Shown here one piece after another: positions 1 to 17,680 of a stretch of DNA of 64,000 bases. The DNA lies in assembly GCF_040054535.1 (NCBI RefSeq), contig NC_090781.1:12377482-12441481 (forward strand), written 5' to 3'. The stretch is from Antennarius striatus. Taxonomy: Eukaryota > Chordata > Actinopteri > Lophiiformes > Antennariidae. Each line of letters starts with the position of its first letter. Within the stretch, counting starts at the first letter, position 1. The notes under the pieces are model-generated. The model did not search any database. It was not told the DNA's origin and saw only the letters and a program-made list of their open reading frames with translations. The translations under genes and the position numbers were made by a program.

Positions 1-5026
<5,026 letters not shown>

Positions 5027-5076
5027 GACACGTTACACTAAGACCTCGAGAAACACTGGAGAGGTTCAGATGGGAC

Positions 5077-5150
5077 AGAATACTCCTGCACACAGAGGTC
5101 ACAGACAAGAGGCCTGTGCTTTGGATACATGGGGTGTGCAGGAGTATTCT
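5077..5150 (+). repeat. Perfect 17-bp inverted repeat in the pak4 3' UTR
   Basis: AGAATACTCCTGCACAC at 5077-5093 is exactly complementary to 5134-5150, with a 40-nt loop. It starts 51 nt after the pak4 stop codon, so it would fold as an RNA stem in the 3' UTR. Whether it acts as a regulatory structure or is the footprint of a small inverted-repeat element is not known. Confidence 0.75.
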
Positions 5151-6567
5151 ACTATTCTTATATGAATCACTGAACTGGAGGGAATCTGTTCCCTTAATAA
5201 GAGGCAATAAGGTTTGTTTGTTTGTGTGCGTGTGTGTGTGTGTATGTGTGTGTGTGAGTGCTTGCGTGTGTGCGTGTGTGGATATACAATATGTTGCCAA
5301 CACTGTTAATGATAGTGTTTCATGGCTCGTTCAAGTGTGAGAGAGCTCTCTTGGAGAGAGAAGAGCAGAGAAGCCACATTTTGCTTGTTGAGTGATTTTA
5401 GCCCATTTTGTCTTTTTTTTTTTTTTTTAAAGGGCCTGACCTGGAAATCTTAAGGACTGTGCCTGTTTTATTTGCTATTTGGACATTACCTGGATTTTAA
5501 GTGTGAAAGTGGGGTTTTGCACACCAATCAGATGCTTTGAAGGAGCCCATTGGCTGATTTTAGAGACAGAGCGGTATTTTTCTCTCACTATAACAGTCTG
5601 GAAGCCAAATTTTTTTCACTACAAAGACTTTTCTCAAGAACGGATCCCAGACTGGGACGCTGTCTCCTCACACCCCGAACTTACTACTGAGGGAGATATC
5701 TTTTGACTCAGAAATGAGCCAGTTGGACTTTATTTTGTAGCCCTATAAATACCAGCTTCCTGTTATAAACAAGCAAACACACACTAAGTCAAAAGCTAAA
5801 CACTGGAATTGATGTTATTAACAGATAAAGTTTTCTCTGACTTCCACATTTTTTTCCTGTGTGGGTACAGTGAACATAGAGAGATAGATCAGTTTCAATG
5901 TGTTACTATCTCTAATTTGTGATTGTATTATTAATATTATGATTTGTTTCCTGGTTTAGTTTAGATGATGTGATTTTTTTTATGCACTGTCAAAAAGAGA
6001 TAGAAGCTGCACTCCCGGTTGACTCCAGCAGACAAATTAAAGACAGTAGACATTTCATTTTGTTTTTAAAGCCCTAACCAGAAGAGGTTCTTTCACTATA
6101 AACCTCAGTGGTCAAAAGATGTCACTCAAACAAGCAAGAAAGGTTTTATAGAAACATGAAACACACAGAGGAAAAGAGCACAAGAAAGTCTCTTTTTTTA
6201 TACTGAATGGGTATCAAATACTGACAGAATGGAAAATAATCTTACATTTAGCTGTTTTTTTCTGTTTGTTTTTAGAAGTGTTGGCTTTTATACACTTTTT
6301 TAAAAACTTTTTTTTTTAACTTTACTGTTTTAACACTTCACACACTAATGGTTTTTTTTATGGTACAGAATTATTTGTGATTGGTCTTTACTCTGTGGTC
6401 GACTTCCTGACGTCATTCTGCTTAAACAACCTCACAGCGCACTGGTCATGCTCCTGGTGTTTGCATTCGTGGTCCATTACGTGACAAAAGAATGATAACA
6501 GAAGTACTTAGAAGGAAGGAAAAACTCATGAAATCCACTCTGAGTGCTGGAAAGGGTTACTGATGAT

Positions 6568-6570
6568 ACA

Positions 6571-6633
<63 letters not shown>
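6568..6633. repeat. (CA)n microsatellite
   Basis: Nearly pure CA dinucleotide tract in the pak4-susd6 intergenic region. Confidence 0.95.
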
Positions 6634-6635
<2 letters not shown>

Positions 6636-9600
6636 CAAAATTGATCACAAGTCACAGACTACAAACAAATGGCTTTAACAAACAGTCACAAATAATGACC
6701 AACATGTTTTAAAGTGATTCTCTGAAGGGACTGAAGGCAGCTTTCATGGTTAATGAGTTAATATCTGAGCACAAGACCTCAGAGTCCTTTTCACATCGAA
6801 ATAGTTTAGTCACTCAGATATTTATGTGGTCGTCTCTGCACCAAGGGAGTGAACTGTCATTAATTCAAAAGATGAAGTTTAAAGTACAGCAGTTACAAAT
6901 TAATTCCTCTCAAGGTAATGCAGAAATGCTGGTAAACAAGGAGTACAGATCCCCCCACAACCACACACACACACACACACACACTGCAGACCCCCCCTCC
7001 CCCATATATATGTATCAAGGTTGCTGTTTCCATTCCTTCTATGCCTTCTAGTTCTCTCTCCACTCTGAACTCAGTCAAGTAGACATTTTTACTGTGAGTT
7101 TTAACGCTTCTGAAGGCAGAATACGTCTAAGTTGCTCCTTGAAAAAAGAGCAGAAACTTTTTACACATTCTTACACGACGTCTCATTGAGCTAATGCTCA
7201 TTTGTCTCAATGACGTCTACACTGAGACTTGGAGTAAGAGAACTAGGTTGTGTTCCAGGAAGCCAGCTGTGTTTTGAAGATGGTGTGACCAATGAGCTGA
7301 GATGACGGTTCTTTTGTTTTTATTTATTATGTAGCTCCACTTCTTGTAAGAGATGAATCAATATCTGTTGCATCAAAGCACCAATATCCTTAAGTAACAT
7401 TTGCCACATTGTACTGAGATGACCCTGTATCCATGAGGCCGCACCTTAAACCACAGTGGGGAAATAGTTTCACATCAGTCGTCTTTGGGTTGTGGGTTAA
7501 TAAAACAAAAGTAACACTGTCTGCTAACAGTTTTAGTCCCACAGCTGGAGTGTCTTCACAACCTGTTCATTTTGAGCCATGCGGACTAATCCTAGCTAAA
7601 TCTGAAGCTGTGTTTCTGCCATTTTTCTTTCTCCATAAACATTCAGTCAGAAGAAGTTCCTGGTGAGGGTTTGTCTCCCTGGCAGCTCACCAGACAGTAA
7701 ATGTTCAGCTGCATTTTTTTCTGGATTTATTCTGTGGTCTCAAGTGGGACAAGTCCAAAGTGACTCACAAGTTATGAAACCTGGGATGTTTTCTGCTTGT
7801 GGTTGAGCAAACTGTTAGATGGAATGACAATCAGGCGTGGCGCAACTAATTTAAATATTAATCCCACTTCAGTTCATTTTGTGACCACATATTGATTAAC
7901 CACTTACTGTTTTAATAATTCACTTTGAGGGATTGGTAACTAATACACTTGAATGAACCCTGATAAATACTGGTAAATCTAATTGGGTGTGTTTGTTAAT
8001 GTACCTCCTGAGAAGCCCTTGGCAAATGGACAGATGTAAAAAAAAAAATCCAGTTATTACTGTAATTTATATTTGACTGTGTTAAGACCACTGCAATGCA
8101 GTATATATTTCTGAATTATGTGGTAATATCAGAATAAAAATGTATTTTCTGCTAATAAATATTAGAAATAATAAGGAAAAAAAAGACGCTTTCATTATAA
8201 TCCTGACTGGGTTAATTGGAATACTTGTGTCTTTAGTATTTCCTGAAAGCTTGTTCTGGCCCTGGTCTGATTTTTTTTTTAATTTCCATACCCTAAAACC
8301 TGTGAACAGAAGGTGTTTATTGGAGAAACCTGAAATTTCAGGTTATCAGAATGACTCATTTAACACAAGACCAAAAAAATTCATGACTTTTCACTTCAAT
8401 CAATCTTTTTTCCACAAAATGTTTTGACTTAGTTCTTTTAATTTCCTTGATGCTCAGTAAATGTGTTTTCGACTTTTGTTGTGCATGTTGTTAGCCCAGT
8501 GCAAACAAACACTACGGTATTATGAACTGTTGTCCTTATGCTTCACCCACATGTAATCTGTTTAACCTTTGCCAATTTGAAATCCTAGATCTGATCACTG
8601 CAGTCATTGGTTGATGTTAGAATCTAAGACTTAAGTTTCACTACTTGTCAGATTTGTACCCTGATCCGACACTATGGTTCTTGGATCCTCATTTAACATA
8701 TCAGAAAGTCTTCAAAGGTGCAGGTTAGAATATATTTGGTTGCTGAAACATGTCATCATTTTCCAAAGATTGTCTAATTGGGAAGGGGAATAAGGTCAAA
8801 TAACTGTCTTTTTTTGGCATGACTATCTGCATCACTGCTGGGATTGTTGTCAGCTCTTTCCTGCTTCACACCACAGAGCTTCCAACAGATTTCTCTTTAG
8901 TATCCAGGTGCAGCTCCAGTGCTGCTGCTCCGGATTTAGTGCCTTGCTTCACAGAATCACGAGGATTGTCCTGTAAAAAACAAGCCCTGAGGACTACCCA
9001 CAGGAACCATGTTATTCCCATACTCACTACTGACCGACCAACCTGCTCTCTATAATGTGACAAAATGAAGAAATGAATTCATTTGCCGATGGACTGTTAG
9101 GACTCATTAATTGTGTCTTATGTAGAGGCTGATTCTGTTGATTTATAGTGTGATGCTGTCATATTTTCACAAACAACAGATTCCAACAACTGTTCCTGCA
9201 CCGTCCTCTTTTTGTTCACTTCACTGGTATTGTAAATCATAGATTTCACTTTGAAAATGTTACCTTTTTTTTTTTTTTTCCCAAATACAGATTTAAAAAA
9301 AAAAATCACATTTCTGGTGTCTGCTTTTCTATTTTCTTGTGCATTTAAAATGTTGTCTACTGAGAAAAATTTACCCACCTGGTTTCATGTACCATTCTGC
9401 TGCTGGTTAAAAGTTTAATCATGGTTGCACTAAGCAAAAGTGGTGCACGAAGTAACCGACCTGCAGCACCATGTTAGTCTAATGATCATTACAGACACAT
9501 AAACATTGAATGTTTGTTTGGCACCACAGAAAAGCTATAGTGTAAGACAGAAAGGCTAGTTTTCTATTGTGTTCATTCTTCTTTCATTTTAACGTCTAAT

Positions 9601-9953
9601 TTTAGCTTTTACTGAAGACAAAGTCCAATGTGGGATTAAGAATTTTTGTCTCGTGATTTTACAGTTTTCTGATGGAGAAGAATTGACCAAAAGTTATTGT
9701 CAAATGAAAGTCTTTTTTTTTTTAACCCGGATTTCTGCCATAGATTCACTCAGTGTCAAATGTATTAGCTGCTTTATATAATCCTTCAGTGGCAATTGAC
9801 ATCTTGAAGTTTGTGGGCTGCTGGTTTCAGTCACCTGTCTAGACAGAAAAAAGTCGTACTGTCCATCAGCTCCCTGATTGAATTCTGTCTTCATAAAAGT
9901 CTGCGATGCTCTCTTGCCTCTACAATTCTATTTTTTAAACGTGCAACATGAGT

Positions 9954-12767
9954 CGAAGAAAGAGGAGGAAAGTGTGATTGTAGGAAGAGAGAGAAGAGGA
10001 ACACCAAGAGTATAGGACTGAGAGTAGGGACGTTGAATGTTGGAACTATGACAGGAAAAAGTAGAGCGTTGGTTGACATAATGCAGAGAGGGAAGGTAGA
10101 CGTACTGTGTGTCCAGGAGACCAGGTGGAAAGGTAGCAAGGCTAGAAGTTTAGGAGCAGGGTTCAAGTTGTTGTATCATGGTGTAGATAGGAAGAGAAAT
10201 GGAGTAGGAGTTATCTTGAAGGACGAGTTTGGTAGGAATGTCCTGGAGGTAAAAAGAGTGTCAGATAGAGTGATGAGTCTGAAGCTACGCAGAAATCAAA
10301 GGTGTGATGTTCAATGTTGTTAGTGGGTATGCTCCACAGGTAGGATGTGAGCTGGAGGAGAAGGAGAAATTCTGGTTGGCCTTTGATGAAGTGATGCAGA
10401 GCATACCTAGAAGTGAGAGAGTTGTCATTGGAGCAGACTTCAATGGACATGTTGGTGCAGGAAACAGGTGATGAGGAGGTGACGGGCAGGTTTGGTGTCC
10501 AGGAGAGGAACGCAGAAGGACAGATGGTAGTTGACTTTGCAAAAAGGATGGAAATGGCTGTAGTGAATACTTTCTTCCAGAAGAGGCAGGAACATAGGGT
10601 GACCCATAAGAGTGGTGGTAGGAGCACACAGGTAGACTACTTCTTGTGTAGACGGTGTAATCTGAAGGAGAGCAGTGACAATAAAGTAGTGGTAGGCGAT
10701 AGTGTAGCCAAACAGCATAGGATGGTGGTGTGTAGGATGACTCTGGTGGTGAGGAAGATGAAGAGGGCAAAGGCAGAGCAGAAGGCGAAATGGTGGAAGC
10801 TAAAAAAGGAAGAGTGTTGCATGACTTTTAGGAAGGAGTTAAGACATGCTCTGGGTGGTCAGGAGGTGCTTCCAGATGACTGGACAACTACAGCTAATGT
10901 GATCAGGGAGACAGGTAGGAGAGTACTTGGTGTGTCATCTGGAAGGAAAGTAGATAAGGAGACTTGGTGGTGGAATGAGGAGGTACAGGAGTGTATACAG
11001 AGAAAGAGGTTAGCCAAGAGGAAGTGGGACACTGAGAGGACTGAGGAGAGTAGACAGGAGTACAGGGAGATAGGTGTAAGGTGAAGGTAGAGGTAGCAAA
11101 GGCCAAACAAGAAGCTTATGATGACTTGTATGCTAGGTTGGACAGTAAGGAGGGAGAGACTGATCTATACAGGTTGGCAAGACAGAGAAACAGAGATGGG
11201 AAGGACGTGCAGCAGGTTAGGGTGATTAAGGATAGGGATGGAAGTCTATTGACAGGTGCCAGTAGTGTGATGGGAAGATGGAAAGAGTACTTTGAAGAGT
11301 TGATGAACGTGGAAAATGAGAGAGAACAAAGACTAGAAGAGGTGACTGTTGTGGACCAGGAAGCAGCAAAGATTAGTCAGGATGTAGTGAGGAGGGCATT
11401 GAAGAGGATGACGAGTGGAAAGGCACCTGGTCCTGATGATATACCTGTAGAGGTATGGAAGTGTCTAGGAGAGATGGCAGTAGAGTTTCTGACTGGGTTC
11501 TTCAACAGGATCTTAGATAGTGAGAAGATGCCTGATGAATGGAGTAGAAGTTTGCTGGTGCCCATTTTTAAGAACAAGTGAGACGTGTAGAGTTGTGACA
11601 ACTACAGAGGAATAAAGCTGATGAGCCATACAATGAAGTTATGGGAAAGAGTAGTGGAAGATAGACTAAGGGCAGAAGTGAGCATTTGTGAGCAGCAGTA
11701 TGGTTTCATGCCAAAAGAGAGCTTATGACAGGGTGCCCAGAGAGGAATGGTGGTCTTGTATGAGGAAGTCTGGAGTGGCAGAGAAGTATGTTAGAGCGGT
11801 GCAGGACATGTATGAGGACTGTAAGACAGTGGTGAGGTGTGCACTAGGTGTGACAGAGGAGTTCAAGGTGGAGGTGGGACTGCATCAGGGATCAGCTCTG
11901 AGCCCCTTCTTGTTCGCTATGGTGATGGACAGGCTGACAGACGAGGTTAGACAGGAATCTCCATGGACTATGATGTTTGCAGATGACATTGTGATCTGTA
12001 GTGAGAGCAGGGAACAGGTGGAGGAGAAGCTAGAGAGGTGGAGGTTTGTCCTGGAAAGGAGAGGAATGAAGGTTAGCCACAGTAAGACAGAGTACATGTG
12101 TGTGAATGAGAGGGACCCAAGTGGAAGAGTGAGGTTACAGGGAGAAGAGATCAAGAAGGTGGAGGATTTTAAGTACTTAGGGTCAACAGTCCAGAGCAAC
12201 GGAGAGTGTGGAAAAGAGGTGAAGAAGCGAGTACAGGCAGGATGGAACTGGTGGAGAAAAGTGTCCGGTGTGATGTGTGATAGAAGAGTTTCAGCTAAAA
12301 TGAAAGGAAAGGTGTACAAAACTGTGGTGAGACCAGCGATGTTGTTTGGTCTAGAGACAGTGTCACTGAGGAAAAGACAGGAGACAGAGCTGGAGGTAGC
12401 AGAGATGAAGATGCTGAGGTTCTCTCTGGGAGTGACCAGAAAGGATAGGATCAGGAATGAGTACATCAGAGGGACAGCACATGTTAGAGGTCTTGGAGAT
12501 AAAGTCAGAGAGGCCAGACTGAGATGGTTTGGACATGTCCAGAGGAGAGATAGTGAATATATTGGTAGAAGGATGCTGAGTTTTGAACTGCCAGGCAGGA
12601 GGCCTAGAGGAAGACCAAAGAGGAGGTTTATGGATGTAGTGAAAGACGACATGAAGGTAGTTGGTGTGAGAGAAGAGGATGTAGAAGACAGGGTTAGATG
12701 GAGGAAATTGATTCGCTGTGGCGACCCCTGAAGGGACAAGCCAAAAGGAAAAGAAGAAGAAGAAACA
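9954..12767 (+). mobile_element. RTE-clade non-LTR retrotransposon (Expander-like), full span but inactivated
   Basis: Flanked by a target duplication TGCAACATGAGT at 9942-9953 and 12768-12779; the match extends to AAAC plus one mismatch upstream. The 3' end is a GAA/AAG-rich tail following GCGACCCCTGAAGGGACAAG, typical of teleost RTE copies. On the + strand it encodes an apurinic-type endonuclease (NVGTMTGK, QETRWKG, GADFNGHVG, STQVDYFLC; about 10021-10660) and a reverse transcriptase (SGKAPGPDDIPVEVWK, GLHQGSALSPFLFAM, MFADDIV, KVEDFKYLGS; about 11380-12200), ending at a TGA near 12729. The frame is broken by shifts near 10290, 10470 and 11080, by stops at 11579 and 11588, and by a deletion near 11715 that removes reverse-transcriptase sequence just before AYDRV. 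It is therefore a dead copy. Confidence 0.9.
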
Positions 12768-12779
12768 TGCAACATGAGT

Positions 12780-14190
12780 ATGGGGGTTTTACGATTATCA
12801 AAATAAAGGTTTGAATTTAAATTTTCATTTATCAAATTTACTGGTGATGTTTGGAGAAGAGTAATCTGCAGGAAAAGATGGCATCAAAGTTTTGTTTCTT
12901 TTGTTCTTCACAGAAACAAACACACCATCAAACAAGATAGAAATCACTTCTTAATGAACTGCTGAAGTTATCCATTTGCATTATTTTTATCATGAAAGAA
13001 TGAGGAAATTATGCATCAGCATTTGATGATTGCACTTCACTGTCTGATGTTGACCTAAACTGAAAGCTGTTCACCGGTCCCATCACTACTGACCTGACTG
13101 ATTCGGTTCCCTCATGTTCCCTGATCAGCTGCTACTGTAAACCAGCTATCAGAGCAGAACATGAAGCACCAGCGCTACAGGCAGAGTCATGATTGTATTT
13201 TTAGCACTTCCGTCAAAGCAGCTCTCAGTCAAAGCAGCTGAGCAGCAGGCTGCAGCTCTTTCACTGACTGTAATCAGTCAGCATAAAGGGGGGCCCCAAC
13301 ACAAAGAGCCACCATGGCCCATAGTGTTTCTGTCCACAGCAAAGTGATTATTTCATCCTACTAGCAGAGTTAGTGAGGGGGACTCTTCTGGAACCTGAAT
13401 TGTTTGGGAGTTTAAAAAAAAAATAAAAAAATTCACCCCTGTAACATGTTGGAACATATAAACCACTTCTATTTTATGAGTTACACATTAAATGTAAGAA
13501 ATATTGTTCAATAAAACAGTAAAATTGAAACTTCAGCTGTTTGTGGAATTTAGCATGTAAATAACATATTGATCACTCAAAGGTTTCGGTGATCATCCAT
13601 CCAACATCACAGAGCAGTGATCCATTGACCTTCACCTTTTTGTCGTAAAATATCTGAAGTTACAGAAACTCTTGTTGGAGACGGACTTAAAACCCAATGA
13701 TAATAATGCTCTACCCTTTTTTTGGGGACCATCCTGGGAAAAATCTACAACCAATGGAAGGATTTGGAAACATGCATGGCAACATTAACAAGGGAGACTG
13801 AGAGACTGTAACTTTTCATCTACAGCCATGAGTTGGAGAATTCATAGTTTTTTCTTAAATATTAATACTAAATAATCAACTTAGCTGTATTTTCTCTATA
13901 TCAGTGATCAACTTTTAGCATGCTAAATTAGGCTTTCTTGGTTATCATTGTATCTTATCTACAGTTAGCTACACTGCTACACTCAGGTGTGTGACAGTAA
14001 AGTCCCACCTTTTTTTCCTTTTACTAAATAGATATAAATTTATACTTTATGAATCCAGAAGGAAGTGTATTCAATAATATCACTTTATATCAAATGATTT
14101 ACATACGTGATATTTATACAGTCTGATGTAACAGCCCACAGGTTTATTTCCCCTCTGGGGATGTTCATGTGTATTTTTGTGGCGCTTCCA
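12780..14190. other. Intergenic DNA upstream of susd6
   Basis: AT-rich single-copy-looking sequence without coding frames, tRNAs or clear repeats. Nothing here supports a gene. Confidence 0.5.
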
Positions 14191-14457
14191 AAGTGTTACG
14201 GAACCACGCAGGCGGGCGGTGCTTGGCCACCGGCTGCAGCCAATAGGATGCCTCGGTCTGGGTGTCAAACAGCCGATCGATGAGTCACGGAGAGAACAGC
14301 TGAAACGGTTCCACTTGTTGCTGAGCAGGAGCCGCGATCATCGGCGGAGGGCAGCCCGAGGAGCCACCGTCACGTTACCGCCTCCCTAAAACGAGCCTCT
14401 CCTCCCCGGCAGCCGCTTCCAGGGATCCACCGCCGCTGCTTCTGCCCCGGCTCTGAG
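14190..14457 (+). promoter_or_regulatory. susd6: CpG-rich promoter and probable 5' UTR first exon of susd6
   Basis: A local GC- and CpG-rich island stands out from the AT-rich surroundings. It ends in a good donor, CTGAG|GTGACG, after 14457. The next compatible acceptor on this strand is TTTACAG before 17668, 13 nt upstream of the susd6 start codon. The island is therefore read as promoter plus a non-coding first exon. The exact transcription start cannot be placed from sequence alone. Confidence 0.55.
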
Positions 14458-15231
14458 GTGACGCTTCTTGTAGGAGTAGAGAACGAAACGCGCTCAGAGA
14501 GGCAGGTGATCTACCTGGAGCTGTGATTCAGTCAATAGATCCGGTAAATTCAGACCGAATTCTACTGTTGAATCTGAATCCACACAGAGCTGCTCGAATA
14601 CAGATCGTTATTCTAAATGATGTTAATTGTTGATGTTGCTGAGAGTTTAAAAAAAAAAAAAAAAAGAAGTTAGTGCGTAAAGATCTAATAATTAATGTTC
14701 ACTAACCTGTTGCTTGGAAACAAAAGAGCTTAAAAATGAACTGTCAGTACATGTGTGAGGTGTTCTCCTTTATGGAACCAGGTTTTAAAGGTTCGTGGAG
14801 AAGATTTCAGAATTTCTAGATGTGCTTTGACTTTATTTCTGGGTTGTTGGATCACATTTAAAACGATAAATAGAGATGGATCTCTTTATCACGGACTGTA
14901 AGTAGAATAAATATGGACTATTCTGACTTTTAATTGTTTAAATGATCCATCAAAACCACCGTCCATTGTATGTAGAAATAATATTAAAATACAGTAATGT
15001 TTAATTACCCAATCAGTAATAGATGCACAAGTCTAGAAAGTTTGAGTCAGCAAAGATTATTGTCTTATTCACCTGCAACCACACTCACGTTCACGTTATT
15101 GACCTCTAGTTGATCTGCATTACAAGACAATCCATAATCAATACATTCATGTCAATTAGTCTCATGTCCGCCAGAGTTACAGCTCACAGATTAACAAGCA
15201 CTTCCTTTGATGTGCTGTTTGACCCTTAATA

Positions 15232-15232
<1 letters not shown>

Positions 15233-15268
<36 letters not shown>
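15233..15268. repeat. (CA)n microsatellite
   Basis: CA dinucleotide tract in the predicted first intron of susd6. Confidence 0.9.
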
Positions 15269-15270
<2 letters not shown>

Positions 15271-16409
15271 CACAGTGTCCTGCAACATCAGCAGTGCTAC
15301 ATCAGTGTGTTTGTTCAATGTGCAGCGTGAACACGTCTGTTCAAAGCGTCACACACCCCTGACGGTGTGGTGTGATGAGATGAAGTCAGCAGGGGTCTGA
15401 ATGTGTTGTTCTTTCAAAGCCCTAAATTTAAATCTGTTCTCTTCCTGGTTTTATAGACGGGGCCTGAGGTTTTTAGGGCAGCAGAAACTTTCGAGGTCAG
15501 AGAGCTGAAAACATTCGCATTGCCAAACACAATGAATTTATTCACTTGTTTCACTGCCCAAATGCAGCAGAGCAGAAAGAACCAAGTTCAGCATCTTGTC
15601 GGGTTTTCAGCTATCGATCAACCTTAGTTGGCTTAGTCATAGTAAAGTCCTGTTGGTCATTACTGGGTTTCTGTTTCCATCTCAGAGATCATGTGATGTG
15701 AGTTCTTCCTCCTTCAAGATTTTTCCATGAAATTTTCTTTCACTACTGTTGTCACTTGACCAAATACCCAGATCCTTGTGTGTTTGCACCAAACACACGG
15801 CTGTCACGCCTGGAATTGAAAAATACATTACTTTATGTGTGTCAGAAAACTTTTCCCAGAAACATTCACCAGACAGCTTCCAGTGTTTACAGTAGCAACG
15901 GATCCATTATTTATCTCCACGCGATGTCACAACACTCCTTTTACGAATCATTAACACTTAACCGTCTTTTAAAACCAGAATAATTGGAACATCATTGACC
16001 TAAATAAAAACACCAAGCTTGAAAAAAAAGACTCTTGATGATCTTTTACATCTGTCTCTGTGGTGATGCTGAAGTGTCCATTATGGAGAGAACAGTTGGA
16101 ATCCTGCTCTGAGATGATAAAATCACTGATAGATGGAGGAGAACAACCAGTCCCAGGGTATGGGCCGACCCCAGCAGAGAAGCTCAAGCTGTCCCTTTGA
16201 ATATGCTTTTGGTTTCATTCTGTTGAGCAGAGCGGTGCCAGATGGTTCCAGTTGACGCTGACATTTAAGCCGTGCCAGAGACGCGTGGTTGTGATTGTAG
16301 TGGCGTCGGTGCATCACGTTTCCACCACTAAAATCATTCTCTCATGAAAATGCATGGCGAGTGAAACCGAGCAGCGATTTCACAGATTTATTATGCAATA
16401 GCAGGTTAC

Positions 16410-16436
16410 AAAAAAGAAAGAAAGAAAGAAAGAAAC
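16410..16436. repeat. (GAAA)n microsatellite
   Basis: Short GAAA tract in the predicted first intron of susd6. Confidence 0.85.
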
Positions 16437-16766
16437 CTCTGAAATGCAGCAGTTTTGTAACTTTGCAGTTTTCACACCAAGACAAAGTGAATTCATTCTG
16501 GAGAATTCTCTGGTGACACAATAATTGTGCAGCTACCCTGTTTTCCAGCCTGGCAAACATTACAGTAAAAGTTATAATATCACAGGGCCCTGATGACTCA
16601 CATGCAGATCTCCCACTCAGATCGTGGTCACATCAGACGGGTCTGTGAATGTGTGTGTGTGATAGAGCGTGACTGGCATGCTGAGGCAGGGGGTGTCCTC
16701 ACCGCTCCGACAATGACTGGCATCTCCTCTGACATCAAAGTACACACTGAAGAAAGCAGAGCACAC

Positions 16767-16770
<4 letters not shown>

Positions 16771-16863
<93 letters not shown>
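16771..16863. repeat. (CA)n microsatellite, about 46 units
   Basis: Uninterrupted CA tract in the predicted first intron of susd6. Open frames across it are dipeptide artefacts and not genes. Confidence 0.97.
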
Positions 16864-16865
<2 letters not shown>

Positions 16866-17598
16866 TCACAGGCTGTGGCATTCAGGCTGGCACAGTGAGG
16901 TCTGGCTCCAGTGGGACCAGTCTAAACACAGGACAGGGGTGTAATGGGACGACTGGTGAGAGTCGTGGACAAATAGTTCGTGTTGCTGTTTTACAGTCAG
17001 GCACTCTGTGAGGTCAGCTGGTGAGTAATCAGGTCAGGTTTGTTGTAATCATTACAACATGATGGGAAGGTTTTTTAAATTACTTTTCAATGATTAAATG
17101 CTCTTTATTACAAGGAAAGATGTTTTGATGTGGGATTTTTAGAAGTTTCTGGATGGAAGTTAAAATATTCTTAGTTATATTACCAATGGAGTGCAAAACC
17201 TCTAGTTTATGAATCAATTTGTCTTTTGAATAAAGATGTATCTGTTATTTCATAGTAATAATTTTAAATCTAAGTGTAAATTTGAGATTTGGTTTGATGG
17301 TCAGACAAAAGAAAACATTTGATCTCATCCCCAGGTTCTGGAGTGATTGTGGTGAATCTCTTTGTCTGTTTTCAAATTAAATGTGGAAAGAGTTTGCAGA
17401 CTAACCAATCATGAACTGGTAGTTATCCACTGGCCTTTACCATCGGTGATGTGATGTGGGAACACAAAGAACAAAACCTCCATGGGGCTAATCACCAAAC
17501 ACGGTCTGATGAAACTCTGTTAACTACAGTAAGATGCTGTTACTGTTTAAACGTTGATACGTTAATGTCTTACAGATGACATACTAACACACACACAT

Positions 17599-17599
17599 G

Positions 17600-17637
<38 letters not shown>
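17599..17637. repeat. (TG)n microsatellite 5' of the susd6 start exon
   Basis: TG tract ending about 30 bp before the acceptor AG at 17666-17667, so it occupies the branch-point and polypyrimidine region of the first intron. Confidence 0.9.
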
Positions 17638-17638
<1 letters not shown>

Positions 17639-17680
17639 CTCTCCTAACACCTCTGTTGTGTTTACAGGAAGTCTGGTTTG

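Larger units (their letters stand above)
5027..9953. other. pak4 3' UTR and pak4-susd6 intergenic DNA
   Basis: No coding exon is recognisable on either strand. The first part must be pak4 3' UTR. It holds a 17-bp perfect inverted repeat (5077-5150), an imperfect TG tract (about 5226-5280) and a poly-T run near 5408. The end of the transcript could not be fixed; an ATTAAA near 6036 is one candidate signal. CA microsatellites lie near 6568-6633 and 6962-6983. Short open frames here show no family resemblance or splice context. Confidence 0.6.

Noticed and set aside
10211-12835. Long minus-strand open frames across the LINE
   Set aside because: Antisense of the retrotransposon's A/G-rich coding strand; no protein similarity.
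16617-16898. Cys-Val or Thr-His repeat proteins over CA tracts (also 26752, 34667, 36105, 62415)
   Set aside because: Direct translation of dinucleotide microsatellites.
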